Assembly: GCA_910589035.1 (NCBI GenBank) | Contig: CAJUSI010000001.1 | Coordinates: forward strand, 1 to 64,000 | DNA from: an uncultured Acetatifactor sp. | GTDB lineage: Bacteria > Bacillota > Clostridia > Lachnospirales > Lachnospiraceae | DNA: 64,000 nt | Direction of reading: 5' to 3' | In this document: positions 7,777 through 16,657 of the stretch, piece by piece | How the letters are laid out: every line of letters starts with the position of its first letter | Position numbering within the stretch: the stretch's first letter is position 1 | Notes under the pieces: generated by a model | The model's database searches: none | Seen by the model: the letters and a program-made list of their open reading frames with translations, nothing else | Told to the model about the DNA's origin: nothing | Made by a program: the position numbers and the translations under genes

Positions 7777-8742
7777 TCACAGCCCGATTCCGTACACCAC
7801 CGCCACCGCCAGAATAATCTGGATAATGGCAAAACGGTACACGGTCTGGGTATTGGACCAGCCCCACACCTTTCGCACATGGTCATGCAGAGGTGTCCGC
7901 ACATGATTCAGAATATGGATTTTGCAGAAGCGGATCAATGACACTTTTATCAATCCAAGGCCTCCATCCAGAATCAGCACCATTGCGATGGGGATATAGA
8001 GCACGGGTGAGCCCGTCTTCAAAATGGCGATACTGATAAAAAGCCCCATGGCCCTGGAGCCCGCATCCCCCATCATCAGCCTGCTGGGTGTGGCGTTATA
8101 CCACAGATATCCCAGGATGCATACCGCGAACAACAGTATCAAAAAGGAGAAATCCTCCCCCGTTCCCAGAATCCGGTCCACCAGATAAATGGTCATAATG
8201 GAGATGATGGTTAAGGTTCCGGACAGCCCGTCCACCCCGTCGGAGCAATTGGTCACATTCACGGACACCCAGACCAGCACTACGATCAGAAGGGCAAACA
8301 CCAGCTTCGGGATGGTAATCTGCACATGAAACAGCGCCAGCCTGATGGTATTGGAATTGTACCGCAAAAAGGTCATGGCAGTCAGCGCAGCCACGCACAA
8401 ATCCAGAAATCCCTTCCTGTATTCTCCCCAGGGCATCTTCGACGCATCGTCCAGAAAACCGGTAATCATACAGACCACGACCAGCAGCAGGTAAATGATG
8501 ATTTCGGGCTTCATGGGCGCGAACAGAAATGCCGCAGCCGCAAACGCCAGAACGAAAATGATCCCCGCCCCCCTTGGCTTCCCCGCGGAAAGCTTGCCGT
8601 CATGGGCATATTCCCGCCCCGCATCCTTCGGCAGATATCCGCTCAGTTTTGCCGTGGCGAATACGGTGGCTATGAATGCAAATAAAATACCTCCAGGGGC
8701 TAGCAGAGAATTCCAGTCCTCTGAAATAACAGAATGTAACAT
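7777..8742 (-). CDS. mraY: MraY-family phospho-sugar transferase
   Basis: Integral membrane transferase of the polyprenyl-phosphate GlcNAc/MurNAc-pentapeptide-1-P transferase family. 321 residues with about ten hydrophobic segments. The active-site signatures are present: FLDDASK, NCSDGVDGLSG, MMGDAGSRAMG and HDHVRKVWG with an MraY-type histidine loop. The last favours MraY (UDP-MurNAc-pentapeptide) over WecA/TagO. It is not in a division-cell-wall cluster here, so it may be the only mraY or a second copy. A GGGAG lies close before the ATG. A weak leftward promoter candidate (TTGCGT, 17 bp, TAAAAT) is near 8980-9010. Confidence 0.85.
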   Translation of the reverse strand: MLHSVISEDWNSLLAPGGILFAFIATVFATAKLSGYLPKDAGREYAHDGKLSAGKPRGAGIIFVLAFAAAAFLFAPMKPEIIIYLLLVVVCMITGFLDDASKMPWGEYRKGFLDLCVAALTAMTFLRYNSNTIRLALFHVQITIPKLVFALLIVVLVWVSVNVTNCSDGVDGLSGTLTIISIMTIYLVDRILGTGEDFSFLILLFAVCILGYLWYNATPSRLMMGDAGSRAMGLFISIAILKTGSPVLYIPIAMVLILDGGLGLIKVSLIRFCKIHILNHVRTPLHDHVRKVWGWSNTQTVYRFAIIQIILAVAVVYGIGL

Positions 8743-9198
8743 ATGGCTCCCATCCGCACCTTAGTGCCGTTTTTCTTTCTTATCCGCTGATACACCCGGC
8801 CCGGACAAAGCCGGGCCGGCGGCATACCGCAAAACTCCCGCCGCAATCCTTCGCCCCCTGCCGCTTTCAGGATGTTTCCCTCTAAGGAAACGGTTCCTGA
8901 CAGGCCGGAACGGAAATACGCCTGAACGTAGCGGTTTTCGCCGCCAGTCCTTTGAGTCCCTGCCGATTACCACATTATGACAATTTTATCACAAAAATCG
9001 GGGTAACGCAATCATTTCACCTCTTAAACCAGGCTTTAAACCGGGCTTCGATTATACCTTCGAATATGCCGTCTCCGCCGGACTGCACCACCATGCAAGG
9101 CCTGGGGGACTCCTTCGGAGATACACGCAAAATGGGCAAAACAGCTCATTTTGGGCTGCGCGGTTTCCGCAGACAGATTTCAGTCCGGCTTCATCGTA
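8743..9198. other. Intergenic region with a GC-rich stem-loop
   Basis: No convincing gene. A 9-bp stem (CCGGCCCGG at 8796-8804, loop ACAAAG, CCGGGCCGG at 8811-8819) is not followed by a T-run on either strand. Near 9130-9155 AAAATG and CATTTT form a weak hairpin that could slow transcription after the heparinase-like gene. Confidence 0.45.
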
Positions 9199-11202
9199 TT
9201 ATGATAAAAGCTTTATGGAACACCGGCTCACGGCATGTCCCTCCGCCGTGGGAACGCGCCATTGGATCAGATACACATCCTCGGGCCCTCCCCTGTGGTT
9301 TACATGCACCTGCTTTTCCACCCGGATATCCGGCTTTTCGGGGGCCTCGATGCACAGTCGGCAGCGTATTCCCTCCGCCTCCAGCAATACCCCGTCGGTC
9401 AATATCACAGGCCTGATCTGCGTAACCAGATTCTCCACGACCTCCGGCATGGGAATCGCTTCCCCATGAGCTTCCGCCCCGGCTGCATCTCTGCCAGCCT
9501 TATTCCCGCTGCCGTCCTCCCGGCCGGCCTCATTTATGCTGCGCTCTTCCCGGCCAACCGCATTCCTGCCGTCATCCTCCCGGCCGGCCTCATTTATGCT
9601 GCCCTCTTCCCGGCCAACCGCATTCCTGCCGTCATCCTCCCGGCCGGCCTCATTCGCTGCGCCTTCTTCCCCCGTAACAATGTCATCGAAAAGCTCCAGA
9701 TCTCCCGTTTCCGTATCAAAGCGAAAGCTCCTCGTAAAGCTTTTCACGGCCTTCTCCGGATATGCGGCGGAAAGCTCCATTTTTACATTGCCCTCCTCCG
9801 ATGCCCGGAAGAACCGGCACGCCGCCTCTCCACCCGCCCGCTGCTCCTGTCCCGCGATCAGGGGCACACTATGCCCCAGGGAACGGTTGCAGAGGATCCG
9901 ATAGCGCCCCTCCGAGAAATACTCCTGCGTATACTCCCCGCAGCCCAGATCCGCAAACAGCGTGACGCCCTCCGCCTCATAAATAAAATGCCCCACATCG
10001 TTCTGATTATGCGGTTCCCCGTTATTTCCTCCCTTGCAGGCAAAACCGATGGCACACCCCTGACTGAGTGCATTGCCGATGCACCACTGGGCATCTGGCA
10101 GAATGCAAAAACTCTCTTCCCGGGCCCGGTCCGCTCCCGCCTTTTCCTCCTGCGGCTCCGTTCCCGCATACAACAGATCCATTTTCAGCGCCGCAAAGCG
10201 GTAACAGGAATCGCTGTGCAGCCCGGCGGCCCGGCTCATATTGGGAAGTCTCATTTCCCGGAAATGCCTGCGCAGCACACAGCTTAACCCCACCCGGAAG
10301 GTTTCGTTTCTGTCAGCGTCGGAGAAATTCACGGCCTTCCCGTCCGGGAAAAAGCATTTCGCCGGGAACTGGACCATCCGGCTCATTTTCTCCTCCCAGC
10401 TTCTTCCCTCCACCCTGCGGAAGAGATTCTCCCTCCCTTCCGAATATTCGTAGAGCTCCTGGGCAAAATTGGTAAAAAAGGTCATTCCATAGGTAAAATA
10501 GCCGATTCCCTCCAGGCATGCGCCGTCGTCCGAAAAGCTGTCCGGATAAAAGGAGAGGGAATGGCACACTCTTCTCAGGCAGTCTTCCAGCCGGCGGGGT
10601 TCCTCCCGCATCAGGTGCAGGCAGACGCTCCCGATAGAGCCGGCGCAGACAGCATTCCAGTTGGAATTGCCGCATTCCCAGTTTCCATAGGGAACTGCCG
10701 AAGTGAAATAAGGCTTCAGGATCCTTTTTTCTATTTCCTCCGAAATCTTTTTATAAACGGTTTCCGGAAGCTGCCCCCTGAGCCTGTCCGCCAGCTCGGC
10801 CAGGGTCTGGGCCGTCTCACAGGCGAATAGATCCACCGTAATCTCCCAGCCTTCCTTCCTCCTGTCCACATGGGCCGGCAGAGCCCAGCATCTCTCCCCG
10901 CAGATCTCCTCCATCACCTTTGTCAGCCTGCGAAGGCAGCCCTCCTCCGCTCTTCCCTTCTCCCCTGTCTCCAGAAGCGCCTGCAGACCCAGAACTGCCA
11001 GGAAACGCCTTCTGGTAAAATAAACCGCTTCAAACTTAAGCCTGTTTCCGCACTGTTCAAACAGGGCAAACAGCTCCTCGGTAATCTCCGGCATCTCCTC
11101 CGGCAGGCCCTGGGCGCTGTCCATGATTTCCTGCCTGTAATTGCGTGCAAATTCTTCTATCTGCCCGGATAATCCTTTTTCTCTTTCCATTTCTCTTTCC
11201 AT
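9199..11202 (-). CDS. Heparinase II/III-like protein
   Basis: About 667 residues. An alpha-helical N-terminal half is followed by the heparinase II/III beta-sandwich region with NNGEPHNQNDVGHF and VTLFADLGCGEYTQEYF, the family's metal-binding and catalytic-strand segment. Known members are polysaccharide lyases acting on uronic-acid glycans. No signal peptide is visible, so it may act in the cytoplasm on imported fragments or not be secreted by Sec. Residues in the 530-600 region hold a 20-residue repeat (INEAGREDDGRNAVGREE-like) that looks like a recent insertion in a loop. The frame opens with a TTG at 11247 inside the previous gene; ATG 11202 or 11190 after GGAAGAGGG is more likely. Function on a named substrate cannot be assigned. 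Confidence 0.7.
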   Translation of the reverse strand: MEREMEREKGLSGQIEEFARNYRQEIMDSAQGLPEEMPEITEELFALFEQCGNRLKFEAVYFTRRRFLAVLGLQALLETGEKGRAEEGCLRRLTKVMEEICGERCWALPAHVDRRKEGWEITVDLFACETAQTLAELADRLRGQLPETVYKKISEEIEKRILKPYFTSAVPYGNWECGNSNWNAVCAGSIGSVCLHLMREEPRRLEDCLRRVCHSLSFYPDSFSDDGACLEGIGYFTYGMTFFTNFAQELYEYSEGRENLFRRVEGRSWEEKMSRMVQFPAKCFFPDGKAVNFSDADRNETFRVGLSCVLRRHFREMRLPNMSRAAGLHSDSCYRFAALKMDLLYAGTEPQEEKAGADRAREESFCILPDAQWCIGNALSQGCAIGFACKGGNNGEPHNQNDVGHFIYEAEGVTLFADLGCGEYTQEYFSEGRYRILCNRSLGHSVPLIAGQEQRAGGEAACRFFRASEEGNVKMELSAAYPEKAVKSFTRSFRFDTETGDLELFDDIVTGEEGAANEAGREDDGRNAVGREEGSINEAGREDDGRNAVGREERSINEAGREDGSGNKAGRDAAGAEAHGEAIPMPEVVENLVTQIRPVILTDGVLLEAEGIRCRLCIEAPEKPDIRVEKQVHVNHRGGPEDVYLIQWRVPTAEGHAVSRCSIKLLS
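9513..9654. repeat. 60-bp tandem repeat inside the heparinase-like gene
   Basis: Two nearly identical 60-bp copies at 9541-9600 and 9601-9660 plus a diverged copy upstream. The period keeps the reading frame and adds a 20-residue charged repeat to the protein. Confidence 0.9.
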
Positions 11203-11230
11203 CCCTCTTCCACACTTTTGAATTCTGAAT

Positions 11231-14182
11231 TCATTCCGGCCTGTCAAAAGTAAGCTTCCCCGCAGCTCTCAGTTCCTCGAAAGGCCTGTTTTTCACGAAA
11301 TCCCTTCTCCCCAGGTACTGTTCCCTCATCTGCCCTGAGACGGCATTCACTGCTTCCCGAAAGCCCTGAGCGGAAAGCCTGGCCGCACCCTCTCCCCAGA
11401 TAATCATCTGCTCCAGCCTGTCCGAGGTGGCCACGGTGACATTATGCTTCCTGCCGATCTCATGCACCGTTTTCTCAATGTATTGATCCGCGGTTTCCGC
11501 CTCTTTGGTGTATACCACGTAGATATTATGGTATTTCTGGACGGAACCCGGATTTCCCTTCACCTTGTAGGCGTCGTAGACCAGGATCAGGGTGCATCCC
11601 GTAAAGCCCTGATAATTGCTGCAGATGTCCATGAGCCTGTCCCTGGCGCCGTCAATATTCACCTCCGCAAGGCTGTGCAGATCTTCCCAGGCGAAAATAA
11701 TATTGTAACCGTCCACCAGGAGGAAATCTTCCTTTCCGGCGGCAAAACTGCCCCTGCCGCGCTTTCCTGCCCGGCTGTTTTCAGCGGCCATAGGACGAGA
11801 GACTCCAGCGCCTTCCCGGGGCTCCTTCCCATTCTGCGGCGCAGCATTATAGTCGAAAGCCCCTGTCTTCTTATTGTTTTTCAACACGCACTCATTTCGG
11901 GCAATCTCAGCCTCTTCCTCCGTCTGCGGCGCAGCCGTATCGCCGAAGGATCCGGCCCCTCCCCCGTCCTGCGATACATTATTCACACTGTGGCGATAAT
12001 ACCGGTACGGCTCAAAATCCTGCCGGCTTTTTCGGTAGGTGCGCTGAAAGATTTCTTCGATCTCCTCCTGAGTGATATAATCCAAAGGCCCCTGTTCCCG
12101 ATCCTTCCCGGCCCCATTGCTTCCCCGCAGGAAAAGATTCCGCCCCTCTTCCGCCTGTTCTCCGGCCGCCTCTCTCCAGCCGCTCTCCACATGGGCATAT
12201 TCCGCCACCTGATTCCAGGGCACTACAAATCCCGCCCCATGGGCGCAGAACACCGAGGAAGAGGGATTCTCCTGATCCGTATCCGGGTCGTACCCGAATC
12301 TCTCCAGGACGCTCTCCGTATTATGGCAGGGTTCATACCCCTTCAGATGGCAGGAGAGCCTTCCCAGCCCCCTGGTATAGGCATTTACTTCCTTCTGATA
12401 TCCCCTCATGGCCGCGGCCGGAGCGCTTCCCTTCAGAACAGAATACTCTCCCTGCTGTATGGGCGGTTCAAAGCTTCCCTGCATCCGCTGTATATCGGAC
12501 ATGGCCCTGCCCAGCTGCCCCCCAGGCACCTCCAGGGTAAATGCAAAGACAGGCTCCAAAAGGATGCTTTCACTCTGCATCAGCCCCTGGCGCACCGCCC
12601 GGTAGGTGGCCTGTCTGAAATCGCCGCCCTCCGTATGCTTGTTATGGGCCCGCCCGGTCAGCAAAGTAATCCGCATATCCGTGATGGGAGAACCGGTCAG
12701 CACCCCGGGATAGGAGCGCTCCTCCAGATGGGTGAGAATCAGCCTCTGCCAGTTCCTGTCCAGCACATCCTCGCTGCAGGCGCTGGCAAACTGCAGTCCG
12801 CTGCCCGGCTCTCCCGGCTCCAGGAGCAGATGCACCTCCGCATAATGGCGCAGGGGTTCAAAATGCCCGATTCCCTCCACGGCCCCCGCAATGGTTTCCT
12901 TGTACACGATCTCTCCGTCCGTGAATTCCACCTTCAGGCCAAAGCGGTCCGCAATCAGCCTCTTTAAGACCTCTATCTGAACCTCCCCCATGACCTGTAC
13001 ATGGATTTCCGGCCGGGACCGGTCCTGCTCTCCTCCCGCCGCCCGCTGCCAGACCACATGGAGCTGGGGCTCCTCTTCCTCCAGCCTGCGCAGCTGCCCC
13101 AGCACCTTCACCGCATCGCTGCCCTCCGGCAGTACCAGCCCGTAAGTCAGCACGGGCGCCAGAATGGGAAGCCCGTTCTGGCTCTCCCTTCCAAGCCCCT
13201 GGCCGGCAAAGGTCTTCTCCAGCCCGGTGACGGCGCAGATTCCCCCCGCCTCCACTTCAGGCACGGTGCTGTACCTGCCTCCCTCATAGAGCCGCAGCTG
13301 ATCCGCCTTTTCCTCCCAGACCTGCTCCTCCCCCGGTGCGCTGCACGCATTCCCCACCGCCATCTTGACCTTAAGCACCCCTCCGGTCACCTTCAGATGC
13401 GTCAGCCTGGTTCCGGATTCATCCCTGGAAATCTTGTATACCCTGGCGCCGAACTCCCCGGGATATTCCGCCGGCAGCGTATACCTGGCCAGGCCGTCCA
13501 AAAGCTCCTCCACGCCCGTAAGCAGCAGCGCGGACCCAAAATAACAGGGGAAAATATGCCTCTCCCTCACAGCCCCTGCTATATCAGACTCATGCAGGCT
13601 GCCACTGTCCAGATACTTCTCCAGAAGGCCTTCCTCACACAGGGAAATCTCCTCCCGGAAGCTCTCCCCCCGGCTCTCCGCCTCCGGCCCGAACTCCTGG
13701 CAGCCCGCTCCCAGCTTCTCCTGCAGTTCCTTCAATAATTCCGCTCTGTCCGCGCCCGGACGATCCATTTTATTGATAAAGAGAAATGTCGGAACTCTGT
13801 ACTGACCCAGCAGCCGCCAGAGTGTCTGCACATGGCTCTGAATTCCGTCCGTCCCGCTTATGACCAGCACGGCATAGTCCAGAACCTGAAGCGTCCGCTC
13901 CATCTCCGCGCTGAAATCCACATGCCCCGGCGTGTCCAGCAGGATGATCTCCATATCCTTCCAGGTAAGCTGCGCCTGTTTGGAAAAGATGGTGATTCCC
14001 CTCTCCCTCTCCAGGGAAAAATTGTCCAGAAGCGCATTCCCATGATCCACCCTCCCCAGGGTGCGGATCTGCCCGCCCGTATATAAGAGTCCCTCCGCCA
14101 GGGTGGTCTTCCCCGCGTCCACATGGGCCAGCAGACCTGCGCATATGCGTTTTTTTCCTGTTTCCTCAGAACCTTCTATCAC
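11231..14182 (-). CDS. Ribosome-protection-type translation GTPase fused to a NYN nuclease domain
   Basis: 983 residues. The first about 660 match the Tet(M)/EF-G-like ribosome protection GTPases: P-loop AHVDAGKTTLAEG, switch RGITI, DTPGHVDF and NKMDR, then EF-G domains II-V. A charged linker of about 130 residues leads to a YacP-like NYN (PIN-like) domain from about residue 815: LLVDGYNIIFAW, LVYDAYK and TSDRLEQ place its acidic residues. Tet(M) itself is about 640 residues and lacks the NYN domain. A likely role is acting on stalled ribosomes and cutting an associated RNA, which is inference. The start is GTG 14182 after AGGAGG at 8-base spacing. The heparinase-like gene follows at or overlapping the stop. 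Confidence 0.85.
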   Translation of the reverse strand: MIEGSEETGKKRICAGLLAHVDAGKTTLAEGLLYTGGQIRTLGRVDHGNALLDNFSLERERGITIFSKQAQLTWKDMEIILLDTPGHVDFSAEMERTLQVLDYAVLVISGTDGIQSHVQTLWRLLGQYRVPTFLFINKMDRPGADRAELLKELQEKLGAGCQEFGPEAESRGESFREEISLCEEGLLEKYLDSGSLHESDIAGAVRERHIFPCYFGSALLLTGVEELLDGLARYTLPAEYPGEFGARVYKISRDESGTRLTHLKVTGGVLKVKMAVGNACSAPGEEQVWEEKADQLRLYEGGRYSTVPEVEAGGICAVTGLEKTFAGQGLGRESQNGLPILAPVLTYGLVLPEGSDAVKVLGQLRRLEEEEPQLHVVWQRAAGGEQDRSRPEIHVQVMGEVQIEVLKRLIADRFGLKVEFTDGEIVYKETIAGAVEGIGHFEPLRHYAEVHLLLEPGEPGSGLQFASACSEDVLDRNWQRLILTHLEERSYPGVLTGSPITDMRITLLTGRAHNKHTEGGDFRQATYRAVRQGLMQSESILLEPVFAFTLEVPGGQLGRAMSDIQRMQGSFEPPIQQGEYSVLKGSAPAAAMRGYQKEVNAYTRGLGRLSCHLKGYEPCHNTESVLERFGYDPDTDQENPSSSVFCAHGAGFVVPWNQVAEYAHVESGWREAAGEQAEEGRNLFLRGSNGAGKDREQGPLDYITQEEIEEIFQRTYRKSRQDFEPYRYYRHSVNNVSQDGGGAGSFGDTAAPQTEEEAEIARNECVLKNNKKTGAFDYNAAPQNGKEPREGAGVSRPMAAENSRAGKRGRGSFAAGKEDFLLVDGYNIIFAWEDLHSLAEVNIDGARDRLMDICSNYQGFTGCTLILVYDAYKVKGNPGSVQKYHNIYVVYTKEAETADQYIEKTVHEIGRKHNVTVATSDRLEQMIIWGEGAARLSAQGFREAVNAVSGQMREQYLGRRDFVKNRPFEELRAAGKLTFDRPE

Positions 14183-14477
14183 TCAGGCACCTCCTGCCGC
14201 CATATATTTCACCCCATAGGCATCCCTTGCATGTCCCATTACAGCCGCCTCATTTATCCATGCTTTATTGCATTTCTCCGTACGACAGTCCGCCCGGGCA
14301 TCCTTCCATATACAACGCTTCATCACATGCCATACCGCGCCGGAATCTCTCCTGTATGACCTCTTCTGCAAACCAATAACCTCTCGGAGTCTTTTTCCGC
14401 TTTCCAAAAGCCTATCACCATTCCGTCACATGAATCTCCGCCTTACTGCACTTTGCCGCAGCCGCTGCGCCCCAAAA
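14183..14477. other. Gap without a supported gene
   Basis: A 74-codon leftward frame from a TTG spans most of it but resembles nothing and has no ribosome site. Only the AGGAGG of the downstream GTPase gene is recognisable. Confidence 0.4.
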
Positions 14478-15605
14478 CTATAGTCCCCTGTTCTCGTCCC
14501 GCTCCGGGCGCTCCCCGGCCAGGCTTCTTATCTTTCCTCCCGCCAGCCAGCGCAGTACGGGAATATGCTCCAGAATAATCGTCAAAATATATGACACTGC
14601 TGTCACCGCCACTGCCTCCGCCAGGTTCAGCAGATAATTAGGGTGCATTATCTCTCCCAGATGCTGCCCTGCCACAAGGCATACCTTCCCGGAGATCAGA
14701 TAAAGCCCCAGGCTGTTGACCCCCAGCCCCCGCAGCAGCCGGAAGCTGCCCTCCCCCGCAAGCTCCGCCGCCTTCCTCCAGAGGAGGATAAAGAAAACCG
14801 CCCCCGCAAAGCCCGTGACCGTCCGGTAACTGTCGATTCCCAGCTGGCGCAGAATGTCCTTGCCTATGAGCTTATACCCCGAGAGATAGATCATGGAATA
14901 CTCGTCGAAAAACAGAAAGAGCACGCCGAACAGGACTCCCGCGGCACCGACCCAGACCCAGCCGTTCGTCCCCGAAACCCTTTCCAGCCATCGGGGGCGG
15001 GAAGCCTGCTCCTGAAACCTGTGAAAATAAAAGGCGGCAATAAAATAGGGAAGCATGAATTTATAAGCGCCAAGCCCCAGGCCGTCCGGCATCACGTACA
15101 TCACCAGAAAACCCGCCCCATACAGCAGGACGGAATCCCGGAAATAGAAATGAACCATGTATACAATCAGAAAACACCAGAAAACAGCCCACAAAAACCA
15201 GCCCGTGGATAAAAATCCAAGGGCAAAGGACTCCGCTAAAGCCCCGGGAGATGCAAAGGCATCCGCCTCCGGCCCGCTCTCCGCCAACTGCCAGGCCATC
15301 TCAAACACCGTCCAGGCAAACACGGGAATCAGCAGCGCCTCCGCCTTTCTCCCAAGGAGCCTGCGCCGCTCTTTCTTCTCCGTCCCCCGCTTCATACTGT
15401 CCCATGCAAAATATCCGCTGACCAGCATGAACAACGGCATATGAAAGCTATAAATAAACTGATAAAGCTTGTCCGTAAAATAAAGGGATTCCTCCTGGAA
15501 AGCCGTCCCGCTTCCCTCCTGTATGCAATGCCCCAGTATCACCAGGAAAACGGCAAATCCCTTCAATATATCCGGCAAAGCCACTCTCTTTTTTACTCTG
15601 TCCAT
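14478..15605 (-). CDS. Membrane acyltransferase (acyltransferase 3 family)
   Basis: OafA/OatA-like integral membrane O-acyltransferase, 375 residues with about ten membrane segments. The N-terminal LPDILKGFAVFLVILGHC carries the family Arg/Lys-Gly start and active histidine, and SFHMPLFMLVSGYF is the second signature. No extracellular SGNH domain is present. Members add acetyl or other acyl groups to surface glycans or lipids; the substrate here is unknown. It is divergent from thiT, and no operon partner is evident. Confidence 0.85.
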   Translation of the reverse strand: MDRVKKRVALPDILKGFAVFLVILGHCIQEGSGTAFQEESLYFTDKLYQFIYSFHMPLFMLVSGYFAWDSMKRGTEKKERRRLLGRKAEALLIPVFAWTVFEMAWQLAESGPEADAFASPGALAESFALGFLSTGWFLWAVFWCFLIVYMVHFYFRDSVLLYGAGFLVMYVMPDGLGLGAYKFMLPYFIAAFYFHRFQEQASRPRWLERVSGTNGWVWVGAAGVLFGVLFLFFDEYSMIYLSGYKLIGKDILRQLGIDSYRTVTGFAGAVFFILLWRKAAELAGEGSFRLLRGLGVNSLGLYLISGKVCLVAGQHLGEIMHPNYLLNLAEAVAVTAVSYILTIILEHIPVLRWLAGGKIRSLAGERPERDENRGL

Positions 15606-15681
15606 ATCTCGCTCCCTGCCCGCCCCATACAGCCAATTATGCTATAAAAAGCATCCGAAAGCAAGAAAAACTTTTAGATGC

Positions 15682-15710
15682 TTGACAGCCGCCGGTATCT
15701 GTTTTATAGT
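15682..15710 (+). promoter_or_regulatory. thiT promoter
   Basis: TTGACA (15682-15687), 17-bp spacer, TATAGT (15705-15710), ending about 40 bases before the TPP aptamer. Confidence 0.75.
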
Positions 15711-15747
15711 AAATAACAAGCCGTCCGGGAAAGGACGGCGAAAATAA

Positions 15748-15846
15748 CCGCTAGGGGAGCACATCGCTGAGATTGAAGCCTTGCATAGACACAGGCTTCT
15801 AACCCTCACTACTTGAACCGGATAATACCGGCGTAAGGAAGCAGCG
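15748..15846 (+). ncRNA. TPP riboswitch (THI element)
   Basis: The aptamer's conserved pieces appear in order: TAGGGGAGC, CTGAGAT, ACCCTCACTACTTGAACCGG and GATAATACCGGCGTAAGGAAGC. Thiamine pyrophosphate binding would favour the downstream terminator at 15908-15939 and shut off thiT. Confidence 0.95.
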
Positions 15847-15907
15847 CAGTATGGGATTGCCAATGGTCCTTTCAGGATTATTACGGCTTCCTGCTGCCGA
15901 TGTCGTT

Positions 15908-15939
15908 CCTCCTTAGCCTATATTAAGGAGGATTTTTTT
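15908..15939 (+). terminator. Riboswitch expression platform: terminator that contains the thiT ribosome site
   Basis: CCTCCTTA (15908-15915), 8-base loop, TAAGGAGG (15924-15931), then T7. The 3' arm holds the AGGAGG used by the ATG at 15940, so the same hairpin can end transcription or mask translation initiation. Confidence 0.85.
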
Positions 15940-16491
15940 ATGAGCAAAAGAAGCACTGCCAAAACCCTTGTCTTCAGCGCCGCGGCCGTGGCGCTGGCCA
16001 CCGTGATTGCAACCGTTCTCAAGCTGCCGTCACTGCCCTTCGGAGGCTCCATCACCCTCTTCTCCATGCTGTTCATCTGCCTGGTGGGCTACTGGTACGG
16101 TCCGGCGGTGGGCCTTACCGCCTCCGTATCCTTCGGAATTCTGCAGTTTATCACCGGACCCTACATTGTCCATCCCCTCCAGGTGCTGCTGGACTATCCC
16201 CTGGCCTTCGGTGCCCTGGGTCTGTCCGGCTTCTTCCATAACAGAAAGCACGGACTTCTGCTGGGATATATCGCCGGCGTGGCAGGGCGCTTTTTCTTCC
16301 ACGAGATCTCCGGTTTTATCTTCTACACGGAATATGCGGGGAATCTGAAAGGCGATCTGCTGGCCGTCTGGGCATCCACCGCATACAATCTGTCCTACCT
16401 GCTGCCGGAAATGCTTATCACCATAATTCTTCTGGCGCTGCGCCCCGTGGAGAAGGCTCTGGCCCGGGTCAAACAGCTGGCTGCGGAGTGA
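15940..16491 (+). CDS. thiT: Thiamine ECF transporter S component ThiT
   Basis: Membrane-embedded substrate-binding subunit of an energy-coupling-factor transporter that imports thiamine with a shared EcfAAT module. 183 residues with six hydrophobic segments. The conserved C-terminal part with EYAGNLKG and TAYNLSYLLPEML holds the thiamine-binding Glu, Tyr and Asn positions. Controlled by the TPP riboswitch and terminator directly upstream. A deleted second copy lies at 55724-55903. The stretch just after its stop, 16492-16524, matches the sequence after that second copy, where it forms the end of a histidine kinase gene. Confidence 0.93.
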   Translation: MSKRSTAKTLVFSAAAVALATVIATVLKLPSLPFGGSITLFSMLFICLVGYWYGPAVGLTASVSFGILQFITGPYIVHPLQVLLDYPLAFGALGLSGFFHNRKHGLLLGYIAGVAGRFFFHEISGFIFYTEYAGNLKGDLLAVWASTAYNLSYLLPEMLITIILLALRPVEKALARVKQLAAE

Positions 16492-16524
16492 GCTCCTTCC
16501 TGTCTCTCCACCTGAGGAAAGACA
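16492..16524 (-). pseudogene. Scrap of a histidine kinase 3' end
   Basis: Matches about 33 bases following the thiT remnant at 55871-55903 with few differences. At the right-hand site the same sequence encodes the last residues of the intact BceS-like kinase. Here nothing of the kinase continues beyond 16524. Confidence 0.6.
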
Positions 16525-16557
16525 ACGGGCGTGCATGGACAGCACATTCCGGTTGTT

Positions 16558-16636
16558 TTAATGGCTCAGGGAGCTCTGTTTCCTGAGCCTGTCCCGCAGG
16601 TATTTATTGTAGACAACGATCAGCCCGGCCATTTTT
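16558..16636 (-). pseudogene. Fragment of a malY-like aminotransferase gene
   Basis: Leftward it reads AGL, then VVYNKYLRDRLRKQSSLSH and a stop. The intact aminotransferase at 61513-62742 has AGLVGSYHIVYNKYLRDRL and RKQSALSH at the corresponding place, so this is a short copy with an internal deletion of a few codons. The DNA is also closely similar. It has no start and cannot be functional. The GGCTCAGG/CCTGAGCC stem at 16563-16589 lies within it. Confidence 0.75.
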
Positions 16637-16657
16637 ACCACTTTCAACTGCTCTTTA

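Noticed and set aside
8796..8819. GC-rich hairpin as an intrinsic terminator
   Set aside because: It is not followed by a T-run on either strand.
8761..8973. 70-codon leftward ORF before the mraY-like gene
   Set aside because: There is no family signal and no ribosome site, and it contains the GC-rich stem-loop.
9235..10287. 350-codon rightward frame opposite the heparinase-like gene
   Set aside because: It is an antisense shadow: the leftward frame has family motifs and this one has low-information sequence and no ribosome site.
11444..13738. Long rightward frames opposite the translation GTPase gene
   Set aside because: They are antisense shadows in GC-rich DNA; the leftward frame carries all GTPase motifs.
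11231..14182. Tetracycline resistance gene tet(M)/tet(W)
   Set aside because: The protein is about 340 residues longer, has a NYN domain and sits among chromosomal genes, so a resistance label is not supported.
16563..16589. GGCTCAGG/CCTGAGCC stem as the island's terminator
   Set aside because: There is no T-run, and the sequence is explained as part of the malY-like fragment.
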